Assembly (NCBI RefSeq): GCF_029543155.1
Contig: NZ_JARQXA010000007.1
Location: 124,001-188,000 of the forward strand
Source: Sphingomonas sp. HITSZ_GF
GTDB taxonomy: Bacteria > Pseudomonadota > Alphaproteobacteria > Sphingomonadales > Sphingomonadaceae
Length of the DNA stretch: 64,000 nt
Direction of reading: 5' to 3'
Positions 16,299 to 24,114 of this stretch are shown piece by piece. Below the pieces are notes generated by a model. The model did no database searches. It was not told the DNA's origin and worked only from the letters and a program-made list of their open reading frames with translations. A program made the translations under genes and the position numbers. The first letter of the stretch is position 1; each line of letters begins with the position of its first letter.

Positions 16299-17522
16299 CT
16301 AGCTGGCAGCGAGTTCCTTGAGCGGCACCGAGATGTCGGCAAGCGCGGCGGGATCGAGCGCGAGCCCCTCCACCACCAGCTTGCGGCCCTGGACATAGTC
16401 CTTGACCGCATTGACGCAGTCGAGCGCGATCACCCGGCCACCGCGCAGATAGAGCAGCGAGAAGCTGCGCGTGGTGGGATCGCCGCGCACCACCACCGCA
16501 TCGTGCCCGGCGGACAGGCCGACGGTCTGCAGCTTGAGGTCGTACTGGTTCGACCAGAACCAGGGGACGGCGTCATAGCCGGCCTCGACGCCGCAGATCG
16601 TCTTGGCCGCGACGGTGGCCTGGTCGTTGGCGTTCTGGACCGATTCGAGCCGTATAGCGGCATCGGCGGCATAACCGTTCAAATGGAGCGCACAGTCGCC
16701 GATCGCGAACACGTCCGCCAGGCTGGTGCGGCACTGGTCGTCGACCAGCACGCCATTGCCGCCCGCGGCGCCGGCGGCGAGCAGCGGCTCGACCGCGGGG
16801 ACGATGCCGATGCCGACGATCGCCATGTCGGCAGGAACGGTCTCGCCGCCCGCCAGGCGGATGCCGGTGACCCTTGTCTCGCCGAGAATCGCCTCGACCT
16901 GGACGCCGAGGCGGACATCGACGCCGTGCGCGCGGTGCTCGGCCTCGAAGAAGCGCGACAGCGGCTCGCCGGCGACGCGGGCGAGGACGCGGTCCTGCGC
17001 CTCGAGCACGGTCACCTGCTTGCCGAGCTTGGCTAGCACCGCGGCAGCCTCGAGCCCGATATAGCCGCCGCCGACCACGGCGACGCGGGCGACGCCGTCC
17101 AGCTCGGCGATCATCTGGTCGACATCGGCGCGGGTGCGCACCGTGTGGATGCCGGCAAGGTGATGGCCTTCGCAGGACAGGCGGCGCGGCTTGCCGCCGG
17201 TCGCCCAGACCAGCTTGCCGTACCCGATCGTCTCGCCATCGGCGGTGACGCTGTGCGCGACGGGATCGACCGCAGTGACGGTGCGGCCGGCCAGCATCGT
17301 CACCTGGCGCTCTTCCCAGAAGGCGGCATTGCGGATCAGCAGCCGCTCGAACACCTTCTCGCCCGACAGATATTCCTTGGAGAGCGGCGGGCGCTCATAG
17401 GGCAGCTCGGGCTCGTCGCCGAGCAGCGCGATCGTCCCTTCGAACTTGTTCTGGCGCAGCGCGATCGCCGCCTGGGCGCCGCCATGGCCGGCGCCGACGA
17501 TCAGCACGTCGTAGCGGCTCAT
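16299..17522 (-). CDS. FAD-dependent ferredoxin/putidaredoxin reductase
   Basis: 407 aa. An FAD-binding Rossmann motif (IVGAGHGGAQAA, about 8-19), ERPPLSK near 42-48, an NAD-binding motif (VVGGGYIGLEAA, near 149-160) and the FAD-ribityl motif VFAIGDCA define the rubredoxin/putidaredoxin reductase family, which moves electrons from NAD(P)H to ferredoxins of cytochromes P450 or dioxygenases. The C-terminal domain has LKLQTVGLSAGHD. It is the last gene of the frmA-VOC-fghA operon, overlapping fghA by 4 nt. No ferredoxin or P450 gene is in the window, so its partner is unknown. Confidence 0.85.
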   Translation of the reverse strand: MSRYDVLIVGAGHGGAQAAIALRQNKFEGTIALLGDEPELPYERPPLSKEYLSGEKVFERLLIRNAAFWEERQVTMLAGRTVTAVDPVAHSVTADGETIGYGKLVWATGGKPRRLSCEGHHLAGIHTVRTRADVDQMIAELDGVARVAVVGGGYIGLEAAAVLAKLGKQVTVLEAQDRVLARVAGEPLSRFFEAEHRAHGVDVRLGVQVEAILGETRVTGIRLAGGETVPADMAIVGIGIVPAVEPLLAAGAAGGNGVLVDDQCRTSLADVFAIGDCALHLNGYAADAAIRLESVQNANDQATVAAKTICGVEAGYDAVPWFWSNQYDLKLQTVGLSAGHDAVVVRGDPTTRSFSLLYLRGGRVIALDCVNAVKDYVQGRKLVVEGLALDPAALADISVPLKELAAS

Positions 17523-18355
17523 GCCTTCAGCCTTTCCGCGTGCCAGGCGATGTGCGCGCCAAGGAAGGTCGAGACGAAATAATAGCTGTGATCATAGCCC
17601 GGCTGGAGCCGCTGGGTGAGGCCGATACCGGCCTGCGCGCAGGCAGTGGCGAGCAGATCGGGGCGCAGCTCCTTCTCGAGGAAGGGGTCGTTGGTGCCGG
17701 TATCGACCAGGATTTCGGGCAGGCGCGCGCCGTCCTCGATCAGCGCGACGGCGTCATATTCGCGCCAGGCGGCCTCGTCGCGGCCGAGATAGCCCGCCAG
17801 TGCCTTCTGCCCCCAGGGCACCTGGCTGGGCGCAACGATCGGCGAGAAGGCGGAGACCGAGCGGAACCGCGCCGGATTGCGCAGGCCGATGGTAAGCGCG
17901 CCGTGGCCGCCCATCGAATGGCCGGTGATGCCCTGGCGCGCCAGGTCGGCGGGGAATTCGGCGCCGATCACGGCGGGCAATTCCTGCTCGATATAGGACC
18001 GCATGCGGAAATGGGCGGACCAGGGATCCTGCGTCGCATCGAGATAGAAGCCGGCGCCCTGGCCGAAATCATAGGCCTCGTCATCGGGCACCTGCGCGCC
18101 GCGCGGCGAGGTGTCTGGCGCCACGAAGATCACGCCATGCTCGGCGCAGGCGGCGCGATACTCGCCCTTCTCGGTGACGTTGGCATGGGTGCAGGTGAGC
18201 CCCGAGAGATACCAGAGCACCGGCAGCGTCGCGCCCGGTTCATGCTCGGGCACGAAGACCGAGAAGGTCATGTCGGTGCCGGTCGCGGTGGAGGCGTGGC
18301 GATAGACGCCCTGCACGCCGCCATGCGACTTGTTGGCCGAAAGCTGCTCGATCAT
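17519..18355 (-). CDS. fghA: S-formylglutathione hydrolase
   Basis: 278-aa esterase-D family alpha/beta hydrolase that releases formate and glutathione from S-formylglutathione, the second step of glutathione-dependent formaldehyde oxidation. Visible: LWYLSGLTCTHAN near 48-59 with the conserved Cys, the nucleophile Ser147 in GHSMGGHGA, the acid in VDTGTNDPF and the histidine in YDHSYYF near the C-terminus. It overlaps the VOC gene by 4 nt upstream and the reductase gene by 4 nt downstream, so the operon is tightly coupled. Confidence 0.95.
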   Translation of the reverse strand: MIEQLSANKSHGGVQGVYRHASTATGTDMTFSVFVPEHEPGATLPVLWYLSGLTCTHANVTEKGEYRAACAEHGVIFVAPDTSPRGAQVPDDEAYDFGQGAGFYLDATQDPWSAHFRMRSYIEQELPAVIGAEFPADLARQGITGHSMGGHGALTIGLRNPARFRSVSAFSPIVAPSQVPWGQKALAGYLGRDEAAWREYDAVALIEDGARLPEILVDTGTNDPFLEKELRPDLLATACAQAGIGLTQRLQPGYDHSYYFVSTFLGAHIAWHAERLKA

Positions 18356-18750
18356 GCCGGCACGCGCCACATGGCGCAAAGCTTGTTGCCGTCCGGATCG
18401 CGCAGATAGGCGAGGTACATCGCGCCGAGCGAGCCGGCCTCGCGCACGCCGGGTGGATCCTCGATCGCAGTGCCGCCATGGGCGAGGCCGGCGGCATGGA
18501 ACGCGGCCGCCTGCTCGGCGGAGTCGCACTTGAAGCCGATCGTCGCGCCATTGGCGCAGGTCGCCGGCGCACCGTCGATCGGCTCGCTGATGCCGAAACT
18601 GCCGCCATCATGCCGATAGAACAGCCGCGTCTGGCCGGTAGCATTGACGTGCCGGAACGGCTCGCCTGCACCGAGCGTGCCCAGAACCGCGTCATAGAAC
18701 GCCTTGGACCGCTCGATATCGTTGCTGCCGACCATCACATGGCTGAACAT
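18352..18750 (-). CDS. VOC (glyoxalase/bleomycin-resistance) superfamily protein
   Basis: 132 aa from the ATG at 18750. MFSHVMVGSNDIERSKAFYDAVLGTLG opens the first beta-alpha-beta-beta-beta module and FLRDPDGNKLCAMW-type sequence (YLAYLRDPDGNKLCAMW) closes the second, as usual for VOC proteins with a metal site built from His and Glu. The exact substrate is unknown. Because it lies between frmA and fghA with 4-nt coupling to fghA, a role with glutathione adducts or aldehydes is a reasonable inference. Confidence 0.88.
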   Translation of the reverse strand: MFSHVMVGSNDIERSKAFYDAVLGTLGAGEPFRHVNATGQTRLFYRHDGGSFGISEPIDGAPATCANGATIGFKCDSAEQAAAFHAAGLAHGGTAIEDPPGVREAGSLGAMYLAYLRDPDGNKLCAMWRVPA

Positions 18751-18760
18751 GGCGCTCTCC

Positions 18761-19873
18761 TCAGTAAACGACGACGCTGCGGATGCTCTCGCCGGCATGC
18801 ATCAGCTCGAAACCCTTGTTGATCTCCTCCAGGCCCATGACGTGGGTGATCATCGGATCGATCTCGATCTTGCCGGTCATGTACATGTCGACGATCTTCG
18901 GCACGTCGGTGCGGCCCTTGGCGCCGCCGAACGCGGTGCCGCGCCAGTTGCGGCCGGTGACCAGCTGGAACGGGCGCGTCGCGATCTCCTTGCCCGCCTC
19001 GGCCACGCCGATGATGATGCTGGTGCCCCAGCCGCGATGGCAGGCCTCGAGCGCGATGCGCATCACTTCGGTGTTGCCGGTGGCATCGAACGTATAGTCC
19101 GCCCCGCCGTCGGTCATCGCGACGATCGCGGCGACCACCTCCTCGCGGCTCATGCCCTTGGAGTTGAGGAACTCGGTCATGCCGAAGCGACGGCCCCATT
19201 CCTCACGATCCGGGTTGATATCGACGCCGATGATCCTGTTGGCACCGGCCAGCCGGGCGCCCTGGATCACGTTCAGGCCGATGCCGCCCAGGCCGAACAC
19301 CACGACATTGTCGCCGACCTGGACCTTGGCGGTGTTGATCACCGCGCCGACGCCGGTGGTGACGCCGCAGCCGATATAGCAGCTGCTCTGGAACGGCGCG
19401 TCCTCGCGGATCTTCGCCACGGCGATCTCGGGCAGCACGGTGAAGTTCGAGAAGGTCGAGCAGCCCATATAATGGTAGATCGGCTGGCCCTTGTACGAGA
19501 AGCGCGTGGTGCCATCGGGCATCAGCCCCTTGCCCTGGGTGGCGCGGATCGCGGTGCACAGGTTGGTCTTGCCTGAGAGGCACGACTTACACTGGCGGCA
19601 TTCGGGCGTGTAGAGCGGGATCACGTGATCGCCCGGCTTCACGCTGGTGACTCCCGCACCGACTTCGCGGACCACGCCGGCGCCTTCATGGCCGAGCACG
19701 CTGGGGAAGATGCCTTCCGAATCGAAGCCGTCGAGCGTGTAGGCATCGGTGTGGCAGATGCCCGTGGCCATGATCTCGACCAGCACTTCGCCGGCCTTGG
19801 GGCCTTCGAGATCGAGCTCGACGATCTCGAGCGGCTTCTTCGCTTCGAAGGCAACGGCGGCGCGGGTCTTCAT
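18761..19873 (-). CDS. frmA: S-(hydroxymethyl)glutathione dehydrogenase / class III alcohol dehydrogenase
   Basis: 370 aa, the standard length. It oxidises S-hydroxymethylglutathione (formaldehyde plus GSH) with NAD, the first step of formaldehyde detoxification; the family also reduces S-nitrosoglutathione. Catalytic zinc ligands are in GICHTD (Cys40) and GHEGAG (His62), structural zinc ligands are Cys92, 95, 98 and 106 (CRQCKSCLSGKTNLC), and the NAD motif is VFGLGGIGLN. AAGGAGT lies 6 nt before the ATG. First gene of the formaldehyde operon; the membrane-protein gene upstream on the same strand may be cotranscribed. Confidence 0.96.
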   Translation of the reverse strand: MKTRAAVAFEAKKPLEIVELDLEGPKAGEVLVEIMATGICHTDAYTLDGFDSEGIFPSVLGHEGAGVVREVGAGVTSVKPGDHVIPLYTPECRQCKSCLSGKTNLCTAIRATQGKGLMPDGTTRFSYKGQPIYHYMGCSTFSNFTVLPEIAVAKIREDAPFQSSCYIGCGVTTGVGAVINTAKVQVGDNVVVFGLGGIGLNVIQGARLAGANRIIGVDINPDREEWGRRFGMTEFLNSKGMSREEVVAAIVAMTDGGADYTFDATGNTEVMRIALEACHRGWGTSIIIGVAEAGKEIATRPFQLVTGRNWRGTAFGGAKGRTDVPKIVDMYMTGKIEIDPMITHVMGLEEINKGFELMHAGESIRSVVVY

Positions 19874-19936
19874 GGGCTTACTCCTTGCTGGCGGCCTGAT
19901 CGGGGAAACACCGCCGCGTTGCAAGGCATCAAGGCA

Positions 19937-20584
19937 TCAGCGCAGCGCGCGATCCTGCGGGCGATAGAGCGTGAGGAAGATGCCGCCCCACCACAGCAGG
20001 CCGGCGAAACCGGCGAATTCGGCCAATCCGCGCACGACGCCCGAGACGAGGACGAGCGCGGCGAAGGCCAGGCCGGCGACCTGCACCCAGCGGGGCAGGC
20101 TGCCCGCGGCGCGCGCTTCGCGCACGGTGAGCGCCGCCCACAGCGCCACGCCGGCATGACCGAGCATCAGCAGCGTGGCGACCAGGTCGCCGCGCGGCGA
20201 GATGCGGCCCATGCCGAGCCAGGCCGCCGCCTCGATGCTGAAATGCGCGGCAAGCACCAGGCAGGCCAGCCCGGCTATCCCGGCGAGCAGCGCGAGCGTG
20301 CGCCCCGGGCTGCGCGGCCCGATCGGGCCGGCCAGCGTGAGCATCGCGAGCAGCAGCGCGCCTGCGAACACGCAGCGGACGATCTCCTCGGCGAGCAACA
20401 GGCCCCAATAGGCGCGCGCGGCATCGAGATTGCCGCGGGCGATCGCGACGAAGGGCTCCGATCCGCCGGCAAGGTCGTGCGCGACGTCGCCGAGCACGAG
20501 CAGCGCGACGGTGAACACCAGGCAAAGCAGCGCCGCCACCGTGCCGAAAGGCCGTCCATGATCGCCGATAAAGGGCCGCTGCAT
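19937..20584 (-). CDS. Unidentified polytopic membrane protein
   Basis: 215 aa with about six hydrophobic helices (for example TVAALLCLVFTVALLVLGDVA, CVFAGALLLAMLTLAGPIG, LALLAGIAGLACLVLAAHF, LVATLLMLGHAGVALWAAL, VQVAGLAFAALVLVSGVVRGL and GLLWWGGIFLTLY). I do not recognise the family; the general layout resembles DUF4386-like proteins, but this is weak. CGGAGG lies 7 nt before the ATG. A perfect 10-bp-arm inverted repeat occupies the promoter, so it is probably under a dedicated repressor. frmA follows 63 bp downstream on the same strand. Confidence 0.7.
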   Translation of the reverse strand: MQRPFIGDHGRPFGTVAALLCLVFTVALLVLGDVAHDLAGGSEPFVAIARGNLDAARAYWGLLLAEEIVRCVFAGALLLAMLTLAGPIGPRSPGRTLALLAGIAGLACLVLAAHFSIEAAAWLGMGRISPRGDLVATLLMLGHAGVALWAALTVREARAAGSLPRWVQVAGLAFAALVLVSGVVRGLAEFAGFAGLLWWGGIFLTLYRPQDRALR

Positions 20585-20599
20585 CGCATGCCTCCGAAT

Positions 20600-20621
20600 G
20601 TGTATTATTTCAATAATACAC
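20600..20621. promoter_or_regulatory. 22-bp operator-like inverted repeat, GTGTATTATT-TC-AATAATACAC
   Basis: Perfect 10-bp arms with a 2-bp centre, strikingly A+T-rich in this G+C-rich context. It lies 16 bp upstream of the membrane-protein start and about 70 bp upstream of the divergent bioF start. The form suits a dimeric TetR-, PadR- or MarR-type repressor, but none is encoded next to it. Confidence 0.7.
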
Positions 20622-20688
20622 TAAAGCGAATGCCGGGACAAGCGCACAGGCGTTGGCCGATCGGGCCGGTTGCGCCTATGGGCGCGCT

Positions 20689-21810
20689 GTGACGATTTAT
20701 TTCGAAGACCAGCGCCGCGACCTGGACGCGCTTGCCGAGCGCGCCCGCGCACGCTCCCTGAGCCCCCGCGCCGGGCGCGATTTCGCCTCGAACGACTATC
20801 TGGCCCTGGCCGGCGATCCGGCGCTGGCGGCGGCGGTGCGCGACGCGATCGCTTCGGGCGTGCCGATCGGATCGGGCGGATCGCGGCTGCTGCGCGGCAA
20901 CCATCCCGCGCACGAGGCGCTGGAGGCAAACGCCGCGCGCTTCTTCGGCGCCGAAAGCGCGCTCTATTTCTCGACCGGCTATGCCGCCAACGCCGCGCTG
21001 CTCGCCACCCTGCCCCAGCGCGGCGACCTGATCGTCCATGACGCGCTGATCCATGCCAGCGTGCATGAAGGCATGCGGCTGAGCCGGGCCGAGGCGCGCA
21101 TGGCGACGCATAACGACGTGAGCGCATTCGAGGACGCCATCGCCGCCTGGCGGCGCGCGGGCGGCACCGGGCGCGCGTGGATCGCGGTGGAGAGCCTCTA
21201 TTCGATGGACGGCGACCAGGCGCCGCTCGCCGACCTCGCCGCGCTGGCCGACCGGCACGACGCGATCCTGATCGTCGACGAGGCGCACGCCACCGGCGTG
21301 TTCGGCGCGCAGGGGCGCGGGCTGGCGGCCGGGCTGGCGGGTCGCGCGAACCTGATCACCCTGCACACCTGCGGCAAGGCGCTGGGCTGCGAGGGGGCGC
21401 TGCTGTGCGGGCCCGCGCTGGTGCGCGACTTCCTGGTCAATCGCGGGCGCGCCTTCATCTTCTCGACCGCGCCCTCGCCGCTGATGGCGGCGGCGGTGGG
21501 CGCCGCGCTCGAGCTGATCGCCGCGCCCGAGCGGCGGCAGCGGCTGGACGCGCTGGTCGCCCGCGCCGAAACGCTGCTGGCCCCGGCAGGCGTGCGGCCG
21601 ACCGGATCGCAGATCCTGCCGCTGGTGATCGGCGACGACGCGCGGACCATGGCGATGGCGGCGACGCTGCAGGAGCGCGGCTTCGATGTGCGCGGCATTC
21701 GCCCGCCGACCGTGCCGGCAGGCACCGCGCGGCTGCGCATCTCGCTGACGCTCAACGTGGGCGAGGACGATGTCGCCGCGCTCGCCGCGGCATTGGGGGA
21801 GCTGGCATGA
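20689..21810 (+). CDS. bioF: 8-amino-7-oxononanoate synthase
   Basis: 373 aa from a GTG start. PLP enzyme of the alpha-oxoamine synthase family that condenses pimeloyl-thioester with L-alanine in biotin synthesis. Visible: FASNDYLAL near 32-40, GSGGSRLLRGN near 61-71, VDEAHATGVFG near 196-206, and the PLP lysine Lys230 in HTCGKALG. The start was set by the family's N-terminus; there is no strong Shine-Dalgarno. The stop overlaps the bioD start (ATGA), so bioF-bioD-bioA is a coupled operon. bioB is not in the window. Confidence 0.95.
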   Translation: MTIYFEDQRRDLDALAERARARSLSPRAGRDFASNDYLALAGDPALAAAVRDAIASGVPIGSGGSRLLRGNHPAHEALEANAARFFGAESALYFSTGYAANAALLATLPQRGDLIVHDALIHASVHEGMRLSRAEARMATHNDVSAFEDAIAAWRRAGGTGRAWIAVESLYSMDGDQAPLADLAALADRHDAILIVDEAHATGVFGAQGRGLAAGLAGRANLITLHTCGKALGCEGALLCGPALVRDFLVNRGRAFIFSTAPSPLMAAAVGAALELIAAPERRQRLDALVARAETLLAPAGVRPTGSQILPLVIGDDARTMAMAATLQERGFDVRGIRPPTVPAGTARLRISLTLNVGEDDVAALAAALGELA

Positions 21811-22412
21811 GGATCGTCGTCACCGGCACCGATACCGATATCGGCAAGACGGTGTTCGCCGCCGGGCTCACCGGGGCGCTGGGCGCGACCTATTGGAAGC
21901 CGATCCAGAGCGGGCTCGACGGCGGCAGCGACGGCGAGCGGGTCGCGGCGCTTTCGGGCGCGCCGGTGCTGCCCGAGGCCTATCGGCTGAACACCCCCTG
22001 CTCGCCGCACCTGGCGGCCGAGATCGACGGCGTGACGATCGATCCCGACCAGCTCACGCCCCCCGACCTGGATCCGCTGGTGATCGAAGGCGCGGGCGGC
22101 GTGCTGGTGCCGGTGACGCGCGAGCTGCTCTACGCCGACCTGTTCGCGCGCTGGGGGCTTCCCACCGTGCTGGTGGCGCGCACCGCGCTCGGCACGATCA
22201 ACCACAGCCTGCTCTCGATCGAGGCGCTGCGCGCGCGCGGCGTGCCGATCCTGGGCGTCGCGTTCGTCGGCGATGCGAACGAGGACAGCGAGGCGACCAT
22301 CGCCGCGATCGGCGGTGTGCGCCGGCTGGGCCGCCTGCCGATGCTCGCCACGCTCGACCAAGCCGCGCTTTCCGCCGCTTTCTCCCACGCCTTTCCGGAT
22401 TTCCGCGCATGA
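21807..22412 (+). CDS. bioD: Dethiobiotin synthetase
   Basis: 201 aa. ATP-dependent carboxylation and ring closure of 7,8-diaminopelargonate to dethiobiotin. The P-loop GTDTDIGKT is at 7-15, YWKPIQSG near 29-36 holds the catalytic lysine, EGAGGVLVP is near 94-102, and the later TALGTINHSLLSIEALR segment matches the family. The start overlaps bioF and the stop overlaps bioA by ATGA, giving translational coupling on both sides. Confidence 0.95.
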   Translation: MRIVVTGTDTDIGKTVFAAGLTGALGATYWKPIQSGLDGGSDGERVAALSGAPVLPEAYRLNTPCSPHLAAEIDGVTIDPDQLTPPDLDPLVIEGAGGVLVPVTRELLYADLFARWGLPTVLVARTALGTINHSLLSIEALRARGVPILGVAFVGDANEDSEATIAAIGGVRRLGRLPMLATLDQAALSAAFSHAFPDFRA

Positions 22413-23683
22413 CTTCGCCCGTCTGGCATCCCTTCACCCAGCACGGGCTGGGCGAGCCCATCCCCGAAGTGGTGCGCACCGAAGGCGCCGCGCTGCACAC
22501 GCGCGACGGGCGGCGCTTCGTCGATGCGATCTCGTCCTGGTGGGTGACGACGCACGGCCATTGCCATCCGCGCATCCAGGCGGCGATCGCCGAGCAGGCG
22601 GCGCACATGGACCAGATCATCTTCGCCGGCTGGACGCACGAACCCGCCGAGGCACTGGCGCGCGAGCTGGTGCGGATCATGCCGCCGGCGCTGCAGCACG
22701 TCTTCTATTCGGACAGCGGCTCGACCAGCGTCGAAGTCGCGCTGAAGATGGCGCTGGGCTTCTGGGACAATCGCGGCGAGCCCCGCCACCGCATCGTCGT
22801 GATGGAGCATGGCTATCATGGCGATACGATCGGCGGCATGTCGGTCGGCGCGCGCGGCGTGTTCAACCGGCCCTATCAGCCGCTGCTGTTCGACGTTGCG
22901 ACCATCCCCTTCCCCGAGCCCGGCCAGAGCCAGGCGACGCTCGACGCGCTCGAGGCGCAGTGCCGCGACAAGCCCGCCGCCCTGCTCGTCGAGCCGCTGG
23001 TGCTGGGCGCGGGCGGCATGAAATTCTATCCCGCCAGCCTGCTCGCCGAGATGCGCAGGATCTGCACGAAGCACGACGTGCTGTTCATCGCCGACGAAGT
23101 GATGACCGGCTGGGGACGCACCGGTACCCTCCTCGCCTGCGAGCAGGCCGGGGTGGTGCCCGACATCCTCTGCCTCTCCAAGGGGCTGACCGGCGGCGCG
23201 ATCCCGCTGGCGGTGACGATGGCGACGGCGCCGGTCTTCGAGGCGCATCTCTCGCAGGATCGCGCGCGGATGTTCTTCCACTCGTCGAGCTACACCGCCA
23301 ATCCGATCGCCTGCGCCGCGGCCAATGCGAACCTGGCGATCTGGCGCGATGAGCCGGTGCGCGCGCGCATTGCCGATCTGGGCGACCGCCAGCAGGACCA
23401 TCTCGACACGCTCGCCGCCCACCCGCTGATCCGCAATCCGCGCCGGCTGGGGACAATCGTCGCCGCAGAGATCGGCGCGGGCGAATCGGCCTATCTCGAT
23501 TCGGCAGGACCGCGCCTACGTGCCTTCGCGCTGGAGCGCGGCGTGCTGCTCCGCCCGCTGGGCAACACCGTCTATGTGATGCCGCCCTTTTGCATCGACG
23601 ATGCCGATCTGGGCGCGGTCTATGGCGCAGTGACGGAATTTCTGGAGCGGGAACCCCGGATGGGGGATTTGTTCGCCCTTTAG
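22409..23683 (+). CDS. bioA: Adenosylmethionine-8-amino-7-oxononanoate aminotransferase
   Basis: 424-aa class III PLP aminotransferase that uses S-adenosylmethionine as amino donor to make 7,8-diaminopelargonate. WHPFTQH at 6-12 and the SSWWVTTHGH segment are diagnostic of BioA among class III enzymes. IADEVMTGWGRTG lies near 228-240 and the PLP lysine is Lys258 in CLSKGLTGG. It overlaps bioD by 4 nt, and its stop is 7 bp from the 3' end of the convergent tRNA-Thr gene. Confidence 0.95.
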   Translation: MTSPVWHPFTQHGLGEPIPEVVRTEGAALHTRDGRRFVDAISSWWVTTHGHCHPRIQAAIAEQAAHMDQIIFAGWTHEPAEALARELVRIMPPALQHVFYSDSGSTSVEVALKMALGFWDNRGEPRHRIVVMEHGYHGDTIGGMSVGARGVFNRPYQPLLFDVATIPFPEPGQSQATLDALEAQCRDKPAALLVEPLVLGAGGMKFYPASLLAEMRRICTKHDVLFIADEVMTGWGRTGTLLACEQAGVVPDILCLSKGLTGGAIPLAVTMATAPVFEAHLSQDRARMFFHSSSYTANPIACAAANANLAIWRDEPVRARIADLGDRQQDHLDTLAAHPLIRNPRRLGTIVAAEIGAGESAYLDSAGPRLRAFALERGVLLRPLGNTVYVMPPFCIDDADLGAVYGAVTEFLEREPRMGDLFAL

Positions 23684-23690
23684 GGGCGAG

Positions 23691-23765
<75 letters not shown>

Positions 23766-23869
23766 ACTCGCTCGACCAACCGGCAGTGCCGGGTCCCAAG
23801 CGGGAGCGCGCCTATGTGCTTGGGCAGGACCGATTGTCAACCCGCCGAAAGGCGGTTTATCGCAGGAAT

Positions 23870-24013
23870 ATGAGCGAAGCGGAAAAGAAAGCCCGGCTGG
23901 CGGAAGCGTTGCGGGCGAATCTGCGAAAGCGGAAGACACAGGCGCGCGAACAGGCCGCGCCTGCCCGGCCTTCCGATTCTCAGAGCGAGCCGAACCAGAG
24001 CGACACGCCCTGA
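23870..24013 (+). CDS. Small basic hypothetical protein, 47 aa
   Basis: Begins MSEAEKKARLAEALRANLRKRKTQ after AGGA 4 nt upstream. The first half should form a highly charged amphipathic helix and the rest is Pro/Ser/Gln-rich. I know similar short helix-forming proteins from sphingomonads but no function. An apparent longer frame that runs back into the antisense of tRNA-Thr is an artefact. Its last 34 bp overlap, antisense, the 44-aa membrane ORF that follows. Confidence 0.55.
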   Translation: MSEAEKKARLAEALRANLRKRKTQAREQAAPARPSDSQSEPNQSDTP

Positions 24014-24114
24014 GCCGTGTCATAGGCATTGCGCATGATCGCGTTCGGCCCGAGCAGATACATCGCCATCGTGACGGCGCCCGCCAGGAACCACATCAGC
24101 CGATAGCTGCGCAT
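23980..24114 (-). CDS. 44-aa single-helix membrane microprotein
   Basis: Reads MRSYRLMWFLAGAVTMAMYL and continues LGPNAIMRNAYDTAQGVSLWFGSL. One membrane helix (about residues 7-22) follows a basic N-terminus, so N-in topology is likely. The start lies 19 nt inside the 3' end of the aminopeptidase P gene in another frame, with AGAAG 4-5 nt upstream, which suggests translational coupling. Function unknown. Supported by the overlap, the helix and the basic start only. Confidence 0.5.
   Translation of the reverse strand: MRSYRLMWFLAGAVTMAMYLLGPNAIMRNAYDTAQGVSLWFGSL

Noticed and set aside
16299..16320. Operator O2 as a terminator of the ferredoxin reductase gene
   Set aside because: Its arms and spacing match O1 at the XRE promoter and there is no T-run, so an operator fits better.
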